Shown here: in pieces, positions 22,176 to 33,195 of the stretch
Layout: every line of letters begins with the position of its first letter
Position numbering within the stretch: position 1 is the stretch's first letter
DNA from: Takakia lepidozioides
Taxonomy: Eukaryota > Streptophyta > Takakiopsida > Takakiales > Takakiaceae
Reading direction: 5' to 3'
Assembly: GCA_030704615.1 (NCBI GenBank)
Contig: CM060731.1
Coordinates: 29,262,001 to 29,326,000, forward strand
Length of the DNA: 64,000 bases
Notes under the pieces: generated by a model
The model's database searches: none
The model's input: only the letters and a program-made list of their open reading frames with translations
Told to the model about the DNA's origin: nothing
Program-made: the position numbers and the translations under genes

Positions 22176-25100
22176 GACAACAAATCATAAGTATAATTAG
22201 CTTTCAAATAACTTTCTCTCTTCGCTGAATATCTGTGGAGTCTAGCTTCTCTTCCATCACTCATGTCCCATGTCTTTCATATCTTTCCGAACAATTTGTA
22301 GATCATTATCTTTCCGAACAATTTGTAGATGCCATTCACCCCAAGACGTTACAGATGTCATGTTATGCGGAGGCTGCAGCTTGCAAATTTAGTCTCCTCT
22401 CTTCTCTCTCTCCTGTGCTTTACGTTAGAGAGGATTTTGTGCAGAGCAAGGCTAGTGTCTTTATAGACAGTTCTTCCTTCATTTTGGACTCCGACTCCAA
22501 TAGTAGTGGATATTCTTCGTTAGAATGAATCGGCTGTTTTCAAACGATTTAAAGCACTACAAGTTTAAAGCACCAAATGGCCTCTCCACCTTCTTTGCAA
22601 TTGGGTGTCAGCATCTCTCTCGACTTAGGATATCTGGTGAAAGGACAACCACAACCCTCTGCAGTTGGCAGAGGCACTATGGAGCTCGGGGGATTTGACA
22701 ACCACTACTCAAAAATGCTTTTTAATTTTGCATTCAACCACAAACTACATTCGTCCATGTGTCATTCGTCCAACATACATTCATCGCCCATTCATCCGTC
22801 ATTCATCCATAACGATGAATTGGTATGCATGTTATACTGGACACTACCCGCAGTAATAGGTCCTCTAAGCCGAATAGGTGTCCGCGGTTATAGGTGAGCA
22901 CATCCAGAAACGTGAGCAGAATTTTGCTCACGGAATTTTCTGCTTACGGATTTATTGACAAATTAGAACCAAGGGACATTACCTAACTTATAAGATCTAA
23001 TCCAGTTACATGTGCTAGATATGGTTTAGCAATCCCCAGTTGACGCAGTCAAAAATGGAGTTCCAGCTTGTGAATACCTGTCATATAATTCATATTAACA
23101 TCCAAAAAGCTCCCGATTCCTGACGGGCTTGACAGATAACATAATCAGCGGGACCTTGCATGATTGACATAGCCTGATGCTAGTTTCCAGATAATAAAGG
23201 GTGAGTGGGTGAAATGGTGCTCATGGAAGCCCCCATCATCCGCTGGTATTATCTAGCAGATTTAGGTTGAGTGGGAGTAGATGAAAATGCATCCTAAGTA
23301 GATGGTGGTATCAATGAGTATGCTCTAGCAAGCAGATTTGTGATGCAGAAACCCTGCATAATGCAGCAGTGACCTGACACCTTTTTCACACCTCTTTCCT
23401 CCCTCAATTTTGGAATCTTGAAAACATAGCAAGAATGTTCGATTGCTTCCTCGTACAGCTCAAAGGCCTTCATGTCATACCCATGCTTAGCAATTTTGAT
23501 ATAATTACATCATGTGTTTTTATATGTGGTTCAGAAATTGTATTAAAAAACTTCTCGTGCATCCACCACCACCTTCCATTTTCCAGTCTAATTTCCACTT
23601 AAGGTCGAATATTGTGAGAAGCTGACTATACCCTGCTTAGGAAATGGATGGCTGAACTTTTGGTACTCGCTCTTGTTCGAGTCGATCAACAAACCTGCTG
23701 GCCGGAGAAAAAAGAAGAAACAAAGATGGAGAAGAGAAGTAAAGGGCAAGCAGGTAGACGTAACCTAGGTCGCCGTAACCAGATCGGCGATTTTCCTGTA
23801 TCTAGTCAGGTGACATGTCACACATGCACGTGAATTATACATTCATCCAAACGCCTCATTGTTCTCGAATCAGTATGAGCTCTATGAATCTCGAGCACCT
23901 CTCAGTTTGTGTGGACTCTTTGAATCGTTTTGGTTTTTATAGATAGAAAGCCACCATGAAGGTTCAACAAAGTAAATTTATACCATTGGTGCGTAAAAAA
24001 ATTTCGCCACACATTCCCATCTGGTCCTGGGTCGATGGGTCCACCTACAAACAACATCCAAGAGACGCAACTCGGGAGCAAATCTGAATTTTATACAACC
24101 AGCCATACACATATGCTTCCGCCATTTTTGCAATGCCATTCTATACATGCTATATGGAGGATAAACCTCGAATAAGACAGTGTGACAAAGGAAAGGCCGA
24201 TTCACAATTGATGTCCACTAAAATGAGTCGTACTTGTTAGCAAAGAGCTAATACTTCCAGCACTGTAAACTCAATGTAAACAATGACGTCTTTCGCGCCC
24301 TCATATAGTCCCATGAATACTAGGCGAACACAAAGCAAAAATAGTAGAAGCATATGAACAAAAGAGGTTGTGGCTTGAATCGATGGACTCCGACATTGCC
24401 ACGAGAGTCCACGGAGTCATGCTACGGGATTCTTTACAACCGTGCGAGTCTTTGGTTCCAAACAGTCAAACAACAAACAACAACGAGAGAGACGATAGAG
24501 GGAAGACGATAGAGGAGGAAACAGAAAAAAGAGCAAAGGGGTCTCACGAGATCGGCGACTGCCATGGCATGCCCTAAATCCGGACGGTTTGGATAAAACC
24601 AGATTTGGACAGGTAGATGTGCACCACGTCTGCGGGGGTTCTGCTGTGCGGGTTGGCGGTGGTCTGCCGGACGACATGCATCACCAGCGGGCAGACTCAG
24701 AGGGCAGACCCAGCGGACAAACCACCCGAGGCAAGTCGGCTGGACCGACCCGCGGGCGGGGCCGCCCGCGGAGTGGCATGGCTGCGGGTTGTTGCGGGCT
24801 GCCGACCGCGCTGCATGGCTGGGAGGTGGGCGGTTTGGGGCGGAGGGGGCGGGCAGGGTGACCCCACGTCCGTGCGTCCTTGCGCGCCCTGGCCCACACG
24901 TGAGATATAAACTCCCAATTATTCAAAAAATGAGAGGCTTTGAATGACACTAAAAATAATATTGTGATCGCCAATATTTTTAAAAAAGCCCAATTTACAT
25001 TTACTTCCGCGTGCACAAAAGACAAATGAAGGGCCAATCATTATTCCAGGAAAGTCCACTTTGCTATTTTTCACGAATTTCCAGGGACCAAAAGTACTTG

Positions 25101-25543
25101 AAATTCCATATCTCCCACAGCGCAGATCCAAAAATTATGAGACCAAGTCATTGCACCCCTACTCATCCAGGGCTTTCCAACGTTACCAAGCACCAGTGCT
25201 GGCAACGCGGTTTGGGAGATCTCAACGCTACAAAACAGACAAATCAAATCAAACTAACTAACTAACTAACGTGCTTCATATATTGATCATTGTTTTCATT
25301 TTGCTATTCTATTATATTCCCGGAAGAAATGGGAACTCAGTTCTCTGAATAGGGAACTGAGAACAACGGGATGAAGTAAAAGCCCTAGTTTTTTGTTCTG
25401 TGAGCGACTGCCTCGCCGAGTGTGAATGTGAGAGGGACGATGTGGTGTGTTTGTGCGTGAAGATATTGCTCTTGCGAAGGATTTTTCACTCGGAAGAGCA
25501 GAAGAAAGCTCGGTGCGAATTCGTGCCAGACAGGCTGCTCACA
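22176..25543. other. Intergenic region with inverted motif cluster and a GC-rich patch
   Basis: No gene is recognised. At 22740-22830 TTCATCC/TTCGTCC motifs recur, and at 22893-22950 there are CGTGAGCA/GCTCACG motifs, mirroring those left of the satellite array. At about 24640-24900 a strongly GC-rich patch stands out in otherwise AT-rich DNA. A short AACT microsatellite lies at 25253-25271. Confidence 0.4.
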
Positions 25544-28500
25544 ATGATGCAAAGCGTGGAGGAGCTGCAGGCCAATCTTGACACCTACAATGAGCAGCTG
25601 CTGCAAGTGCGTTGCATCCATAACCCCTAAGATTCTCTAATTTGGCGCCGTCACTGGATAGGGTCATTAACATGCATGCACCAGAAGTACTTCGTGTTTT
25701 TGCTAGTTGGGAATTAGTACACGATACCATACCCTCATCGCTGGTTTCTTAGTCTGTGCAAACGATAGTGCGATTCTAACTAGGGGGGTGAGAGCAGGGT
25801 TATTGAAATGTGTTGTGCTTTCGATGCAGGTGAGGCAATTGTTGGAGGCGGAGCCTGGGAATGGGGAGTACGAGGAAATGGCCAACGGTTTAGCGGAGGT
25901 ATGTAGAACTTCTGACTGCAGAATGATTATGCGTAGTGTGACTTATGCATATCAAAACCATGGACTCTTTGCGAACAAAAATGCAGTGATGGATGCTAGG
26001 TTAGGTCCTGCTCAATGTGTCAAGCAGTGAGACGTAGGGAAACACAGAGACAGACAGACAGACAGCGAGGGATGGGGTCAGGCCTGGAAGTGTCCTAAGG
26101 GGTCACCAATGTTGTTCAAGCAGGGCAGCACGACACAGCTGCATGCGAGAGAGGACCTTTGTTGGAGTTGCTATGCAAGGTGAGGCGGTTTGCCCCTCAT
26201 TTTATAAAATCACGGTGCTTCGCCTTGCGGTCGGGGTTACTTTTTGTTCCTCGTGCTCTTGACTCATCTTCACACCATATTGTGGCTTACTAAAAGGTAC
26301 CTTCTGTTGTGTCTAGGTCATACCATTACTCTGCACCGGGTTGACTCCCTGTGTGCAGGGTTGGCAACTGATTCCATTAAATTTGTGATGGGTCCTACTT
26401 AAGATGTGAATTTAGCTTTGCTTGGACTAATTGGGGTGTGTTGTTCATTTGTTGATGTGCCCTTTTTATGTGGCATGCTGCAGGTGATAGAGCTGACACA
26501 GGATTTGCTGAAGTCGGCACAGCATGCAGAAGCGGCAAGTGAATTGTCATCTGAGCCCGAGTTGGAACCACCATCTTCCATTCACGATCCTCCTACTTAT
26601 CCTACGTCCAGGTTCAGTCCTCAGCAGGTAGCTCAATATTTCTATCCTACCGACTTACCTCCTGGTATGCCTGAGCTATTTTTATCCCACCTATCTGCAG
26701 ACAAGATGCAAGGTTTTCGAATCGGTCAGAAGTTTGGTCTTCCGTGCGCTGAATGGCTGAATAGTTAACAAGGAAGAAAAGTGATCAGATACAAGCGATC
26801 CAGATATGTGGTGTTGCCAGTGTTTGAATCTTAGCAAAAGACAGTGTATGTGGCAATCTTGTGAGGCCGAATTCTTGTATAGGGTCATTTACTTCGCTGA
26901 GGACATACCCAGAGAACTCGTCTTATTACTGGATATATGCAACATGCGCCTTTGACATCCGTAATCCAATGTTTGCAGGATCTCCCTTTCTCGCATGATA
27001 TTCCTGGGAGACTTCCTGTTGGTTCGAAGGTACAGGCTGTTTGGAGTGAAGATGGGGAATGGTAAGCGTTTGTTTTTTGTCTCCTAAGAATCAGTTGTCT
27101 ATGTTATTACGTCTGTGCTAGTGTGGTTGACAGCTGCGAAGTCGTATGTGTTTCCCCTGCCAGTAAAGAGCTTAAGTACAAGAATTTTTCATTGCCCATG
27201 CCTTCCTTGTTGACAATCTGTTTCGATAATCACTTAGCTATTTGTCTGCTGATGATGAATGGTGCTTAGGAGTTCTATAGAGGTGTGGATGTGCTAATCT
27301 TGATGCATTTCACAGGTACACTGCTACAGTAGAGGCTGTCACTCCAAATGGCTACTTCGTGTCATATGACGAGTGGGGCAACAAAGAGGAGGTGGGTACA
27401 CCTGAAAGCATAGGTGCCTATCGATGTATAGCTCTACCCATACCTAGAAGTTGATTTGGTGATCAGGTGATGTGAGTGGCCCCACAGTACTTGAGATGTT
27501 AGACATCTCTGATGTTTCAGTAAGATCTTATCGGACAAAAGTGCACTGATACTTCTCCATGCAGGTGGACCTGTCAAATGTGAGGGAATTGAGAATCTCA
27601 GAAGTTGAGGTTAATGTTGATGTTGCTGATGCTGATGCTGATGCTGGGACTGAAACGATATTTGATGCGGAGCGAGAAGCAGAGGTTACTCGAAAGGCAA
27701 TAAAGAACAAGATTGCAGAGGCTGCTGTTTTGGAGGTTATGCCACGTGATCTGCCCCTGAAGCTGCGTATACGTCCCGACGATCCTGAAGATGTGGTTAG
27801 TATTGATTATGATTTGCCTTGATATCTTCTCAGGTCTTGTTGGATTTTTGTCTCATTGCCCTTGTAGAGATTGACAACCACCCTTGCTGGCAATTAGATT
27901 GTAAGAATGGGGAGCACCTAAAGTATACTTAACCCAGAATGGTTCTTTCAATGCCTCGTATGATGATGATGTTCATGCATCCAGAAAGCTGCAAAGAAGA
28001 AGAAGATTCATGCCTTCAAATCAAAGCAGAGACTTGAGCAAATGGAGCTGACACAGAACAAGCGCCAAAATGCGTGGCATCAATTTCAAACTGCCAAGGG
28101 CAAAAACAAAAAGGTATTATCTTTTCTATGCAATTGGCTGCATGCTTCTCTCTTATTGTCCTTTTCAGAAGCTGCCTACCTGTACTGCAGAGTTGCATAG
28201 GTGGGATTTACATTTGTCCAGATGACATGCAATTTTGTAGGGGTATTTCACCATCTCTGTGAAATGAGATTATCTATTATACAACTTTCCATGGCTTCGC
28301 TCGCGCATGGACTGAAGGAGAGTGTAGAATTTCATGTGCATGCAAATGATGGGTCTCTGAACATATTGTTGTGGTCTAGGCTGCTCTGGCTTACAGTATG
28401 ACAGTGATAGTTCTTTTGAATTTCATTGGTTGGCAGTACTGAATGCCATACCTGTGTTTTGATTGAGTGGGAGTAAAACTGAAGTTTCCAGTGGAACAAA

Positions 28501-29117
28501 GTCAGGTGCAGCTATATCTGAGATCGTCATCAGTTTTCTTTCAGAATTTCAACTTTGTCAGATTAATGATAGGTTTATCCATGAGTATGTTAAGATAGGA
28601 TGGTCACCTACACAGCTATCCTAAACATTTGACTATCAGAGATTATCAAACTGCAACTTACTTTGATGTCCTTTGCATGGTTCTTTCCTCTGCCATCCAA
28701 GACATGGTGTTGATTGTCAGCCAAGGCGAATGGTCCCCATAAGATCAAATGGCCACTAGCTTATGTCACTAGTAGCATAGAGAGAAGACTCTGGGGCCAT
28801 AGCTAGCATAACTAAGAGCCACTTCACCTCACGGCTACTGCTCCCTTGGGGGGGTGGGCTTATCATATAGCCATACGACTACACTCAGGGCTGTTCTATG
28901 GCACATTCAAATATGGACCTGCACTAACAAACTTTTCGCAATAATATAGGTGGGCTTCTTCACGGGGCGAAGGAAGGAGAGCATCTTCAAGTCTCCAGAT
29001 GCACCAAAGGGGAAGGTAGGTGTCACGGGAAGTGGGAAAGGCATCACCGAGTTTAACAAGCGTGAGAAGCATCTCCATTTAAGAGTAGGTGGTGAGGATG
29101 GAGAGGACTTTCTGTGA
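25544..29117 (+). CDS. SPF30: SPF30/SMNDC1-like Tudor-domain splicing factor, eight exons
   Basis: Exons are 25544-25606, 25830-25898, 26484-26627, 26979-27061, 27316-27391, 27565-27795, 27985-28113 and 28950-29117. Every border is GT-AG and every phase is consistent, giving 320 aa (Arabidopsis relative about 300). The N-terminal helix is SVEELQANLDTYNEQL. The Tudor domain spans exons 4-6, with VGSKVQAVWSEDGEWY and YFVSYDEWGNKEEV, whose aromatics form a cage for dimethylarginine on Sm proteins. Basic C-terminal exons follow, with KAAKKKKIHAFKSKQRLEQ and KVGVTGSGKGITEF. The human homologue is needed to recruit the U4/U6.U5 tri-snRNP into the spliceosome, so a nuclear splicing role is expected. 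The start is the first of two tandem ATGs. An Asp/Ala-rich stretch in exon 6 (ADADADAG) is a species-specific low-complexity insertion. No lesion is seen. Confidence 0.92.
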
Positions 29118-30151
29118 ATACAACCCAGTGATTTTCTGAGCTTTGTAGTTTTCAATATACAACTTTTTGCTCAGCTTAAGCTATCATACCTTACAACGAA
29201 GGTATTCCTTAGAGTGAGGGATGTTCTCATGCTATCTGAAATGTGAAGTCCTGTAACTGTTGCGTTCTGGTAATGCCCTCTTTGTTGGAATTCAGTCTTG
29301 TGGTCTCCACCAGCAGTAGAAGGCTGAAATTCATGAAGATGTCATTTCACTACATTTCTCTCACACAATTGCAAAGAAATGGTCAGGGCACCCCGAAGTT
29401 CTAGGGTTTAATTTGCTTGCCAGTGGTCCTGCAACAGAAAAAGTCACACCTGCAATTCAACTGAGCAATGGTGAAAAGATTGAGGTAGGCACATAAATCT
29501 ACAAATAAAATGAAGGAAGCTTTGGTCATCACTGCTTTTCTGCAAGGCAAAAAGATATGTTTTTTCCCCATGGTTGAGGAAATGTAAGGGTTGAAACTTG
29601 AAACTAATCACCACACAAGGAATTCTTGAGCTCCACCTGTCACAAGTTTCTACAACTTGCTAAAGCAAGCCTCTACAATCTTTCCAAAATGCTACAGGCA
29701 GTGGATTCAAACAAAGACAAAAGTCTCAAACCCCTAATCAGGCAGTGGCTTCATGAGAGGTTAGATACCCCACTACATGGATTTTGCCAGCTCCTTCAGG
29801 GTTGAGAGCGAGAGAGAGAAAGAGATGACAAAGCCAACCGAGTTAGCGTACATAAGAGCCTCTCCCCCTTCAGGATTCATAACCACGAGTTCGGTGTCCA
29901 TCGAGTTTCCACGATTGCTTGAAGGCGGAAAGAAGAGGGACGAGGAGTTGGAGTGTGGGATGTGAGGGAAGCAAGAAATTGGTGGGGTAGTGAAGTCTTA
30001 AAAACCGGCTCACGATAAGTGAAGATCACAGTTCCCTCATCCACAGTGCGGTTCACAATTCCCTGCAATTCCCTGAGGCTGACTCGTTACGGTTATATCA
30101 ACAACAACAACAACACTTGGGTACAGGAAAATCTTCTAGTGCGGTGTGGCT
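29118..30151. other. Intergenic spacer SPF30-CCMH
   Basis: About 1 kb without a recognised gene. A short open stretch (29380-29487) ending at a GTAGG donor-like site is exon-like but unmatched. A CAA microsatellite at about 30100-30113 lies just upstream of the CCMH start. The CCMH promoter should be in the right part. Confidence 0.4.
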
Positions 30152-31347
30152 ATGGCCGATAGCACCGTGGGCGACCGAGTTCGCGAAGCGCAGGTGGAGG
30201 CACGAGCACGCAATATTAGCCATAATGTTCGCTGCCTGTCCTGTGGCCACCAGTCGATCGAGGAATCTCAAGCTGACATTGCTGTTCTTCTTCGCAAGGT
30301 CTCTTTCTTTCTCTTTCCCTCTCTCTATTGATTTTCGCTCAGAATTGTTTGCGAACAGAAGTCAGTTGCATCAAGGCCCCGTGATTTGTTACATGGACCG
30401 CTTGTTTCAGCCCCAGAAGAACAACATCATGGCATGTATCAGAGGCAAGTATCCTTCAGTGCCTTAATAGCCCTGGTTCACACGTATAATTTGGTGAATT
30501 AGGTCATCGGTTTGCACGCAAGCCACATGCAATATTGTGGAAGAAATTTTGCTTGATATGAGTGGTGCGAACTAGAAGAAACTGGAAGTTTAATATCATT
30601 AGGTGACGAAGATAGGCTGATCAATTACTGTGCTGCTGTGGGGTGCAGGTAATAAGAGATGATTTGAGAGAAGGAAAATCTGACAAGGAGATCTATCACA
30701 AGTTGACCACTGATTATGGAGAAACGATTCTCTACTCTCCAGCCTTTGATGCGCAAACTGCCATTATCTGGGTGCTGCCGGTGAGAGCACCTCCACATAA
30801 GGGTCGCGAGACCTTGCTAAGAATATTGCATTACATGAGAGCATGCCAATGGTTGCCATTAAATCATATCAAACATTTACTTGCCCCCATAAGAGGACTT
30901 AAGAGTTGAATGTCTACATGTGTAAAGTGGGGATGCAGCCTTATATACAAAAAGTGAGTGCCAATGCAGACTTCATGGATGCAGGGAATTTATTTCTAGG
31001 GAGGAATTGTTTCATTACCAGAAGGATTGGGTCCATCTTGGTGTCCTGATTCTTTGAGCTTCTTGTAAGTTCTGCCACTTTAGATCCAGGGTTTCAAGGA
31101 GTGATTAAGTCATTTCTTTGTTATGGGGAGGCGTGGGGGACAGGTGGTTACTATTGGGGCGTTGGCCGGGATGACGTTTTACCGAGGCAGGGCTGGGGGA
31201 AAGCAGAAGGATGTGGGCAGAATGGCCGATGCGCTTCTGTATGGCATCCCTCTGAGTCCCACAGAACACCATGTGTTGAAGTCGTTAGTACAACCTCCTG
31301 CAGCTGGACCCAGCAGAGGCTGGCATTGGTTGCGTGCACAGAAGTGA
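30152..31347 (+). CDS. CCMH: CcmH-like cytochrome c maturation protein, three exons
   Basis: Exons 30152-30298, 30649-30780 and 31144-31347 join in phase 0 to 160 aa, almost the length of Arabidopsis CCMH (159 aa). The conserved ARARNISHNVRC then LSCGHQSIEESQADIA contains the redox CxxC. DKEIYHKLTTDYGETILYSP continues the three-helix domain. A membrane segment spans the exon 2-3 junction (TAIIWVLP, VVTIGALAGMTFY). The family acts in system I cytochrome c maturation at the mitochondrial inner membrane, reducing the apocytochrome c haem-binding cysteines before haem ligation by CcmF. The start is the ATG at 30152, giving the same short N-terminus as relatives. No lesion is seen. Confidence 0.93.
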
Positions 31348-31454
31348 GGGTAACCTGCTTATGTTGCTCCTAACGAAGTGTTACCTTTCAATATTTAATC
31401 TAGCATAGTCTCTTTGGATGGGGTTATGAATGATTGGGCACAGATGAGCACATC

Positions 31455-31632
31455 TGGAACTGTGGAAGGAACAAGTCAGGAAAATAGGAGAAAAAGGTGT
31501 ATGTGCTGTCCAAGCATTTGGTTGAGAAGGTGGCTGCCCTGCATCTGGATCACCTAGGTGCCAAGCTTACCAAGCTGACACCTCATGAGGCCTCCTACAT
31601 GTTGAGGGCACCTGTCCACTACTGCTATTGAG
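31455..31632 (+). pseudogene. Adenosylhomocysteinase C-terminal fragment
   Basis: A single exon-like relic about 110 bases after CCMH. It reads NKSGK, an in-frame TAG where the family has Tyr, then [28 protein letters not shown] and a C-terminal HYCY followed by stop, matching the HYRY terminus of S-adenosylhomocysteine hydrolases. The preceding bases carry LELWKE one frame away, so a frameshift is also present. Only the last ~60 residues remain, and the NAD-binding core is absent. This is a truncated copy, perhaps from a transposon-mediated or processed insertion. Confidence 0.75.
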
Positions 31633-32130
31633 ATCAGCCAGTTAGGCTTGGGTCTAAATTTGTGTCTAGTTGCACGTGCACTCGTGGTAACTCCCAAGCA
31701 ACATTATCATGGAAATTATCATGAGGAAATGGGGAATGTAAGGGTTCGAAAGACCCTAATTCCCCTTTTTTTGCCCTAGGATTGTGTAATTATGAGAAGC
31801 CTTGAGTAGTGACATTTGCCTTCACTAGCCTTTCCATCTTCAGCCTTTGAAGTGGATGTGCAAGACAACTGCTACATAAAGTTTCTACGATCTTTACAAC
31901 CTGCTTTGATCTGCTTGATATGAACATATAGACCACAGTCCAGAATCTGACCCATTGTGGTCTGCTAAATTCTGCATACAGTACTACAATACATCTTTCA
32001 TCAGTAACATTGTATTAGAGCATTAACCTGCCACTAGACTTTGGTGACAGGGACCACTAGTGAAACTAAAATTCTCTTAGAACCCCAATGAGCTCTAGAT
32101 CAATCATTATGTGCCCTATGTTTCATTTGA
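31633..32130. other. Spacer, nothing recognised
   Basis: About 500 bases between the adenosylhomocysteinase relic and the PPR relics; no gene is recognised. Confidence 0.3.
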
Positions 32131-32232
32131 TGAAGGACATAGGTGTTAGACAGCAGCCAGGTCACTGTTACATAGAGTTTGACAACCACCAGAATACATT
32201 CATTGTAGATGGCAAATCACACCCACAAGTTC
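32131..32232 (+). pseudogene. Isolated fragment of the duplicated PPR-DYW gene
   Basis: A ~102-bp piece almost identical to 17759-17862 of copy A (MKDIGVRQQPGHCYIE, then FIVDGKSHPQV), with one visible substitution (Ile to Phe). It derives from the E-to-DYW region that is deleted from copy B 1.2 kb away, but lies in the opposite orientation to copy B. Confidence 0.9.
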
Positions 32233-32665
32233 GAGAATGTTGGACAACATTTTGCCATTTTTTCCCCAGGCTTCCACACTCGGCACATATCAACAAGTGC
32301 ATTAGGCACTTGGAACTTTGAGACAGATCCAGATTTCATGATGAGGGCATGGATGCACTTGCCCTCTTCAATGGCTCTGTTGATGCAAGCATTGAGGATG
32401 ACAAAGAAAGGTACTCCATTTGACTGTGTGACTTCGTTTGCTGGAAACATTGAAAAGCCTTCTTACAATGCCCATGCCGAACCAGACTTGCAAGCAAATA
32501 TAGTAGTCCATCAGACCACATTCAACAGTAGGTGCATCCATCAGGTCTGTACTTGCATTGCATGCTGATAAGAGCATTCCGGACCCCAAATCTAAGTCCA
32601 ATCCAGCTTCAACAATGCCCACATGGACTGTTTGCCCTGTCCCAGATGTGCTGCCTGTCCACACT
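32233..32665 (-). pseudogene. Remnant of a second, unrelated PPR gene
   Basis: In shifting frames on the minus strand: TVHVGIVEAGLDLDLGSGML, then VRHGHCKKAFQCFQQ, then FFVILNACINRAIEEGKCIH, ALIMKSGSVSKFQVPNALVDM. These are diagnostic PLS-type PPR segments, but they diverge strongly from copies A and B. At least two frameshifts are present. It abuts the plus-strand fragment at 32232 head to head, so the junction is chimeric. Confidence 0.7.
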
Positions 32666-33195
32666 CAGAATGCCAATGAAAGGTACCTTTTGGCCTTCAA
32701 GTCTTTAGAAGAGAGCAGAAGTATCAGGACATGGCCAAGACTCTCATTGCTCCATAATTTCCTGCTTCAATCCCCCTTTCTGCCACATTGTGCTCAGGTC
32801 CCCACTAGTTCCACAAGGTTTCTTTGCTTCTATGTTGCTCCTCTAATCAGAACTATTCTTGGTGAACGGGCAGAGATACCGGAAGACCTTGCATTGCTTG
32901 TCGATGGCGGACATACCTGTCAACAACAATTGTGCAGGTGGGGAGAGGCATAGTCAAATATGGTTCAGGTGGATTGTAAGTAAACGAAACCAGCTCGATA
33001 TGAGTTGTAACCTACCACATTTAGTATGAAAATCAACGCAGCTTCATGCTTGTTCAAAAGACACCCCTTCTTTGCTGCAAAACATCGAACCTCCAGAGCT
33101 TCAGGGTAATCTTCTGCATAATCTCTGGACTCCTCCGCAACAAGGTGTTCTTTCACTGCTGCTGTTCAGTCACGATTATCACCACAGGCCAAAAA
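32666..33195. other. Spacer, possibly further PPR debris
   Basis: About 530 bases. The minus strand may extend the second PPR relic for some distance, but nothing firm is seen. Confidence 0.3.

Noticed and set aside
29380-29487. Exon-like open stretch after SPF30, ending at a GTAGG site
   Set aside because: No recognised family, no partner exon and no start; not listed as a gene.
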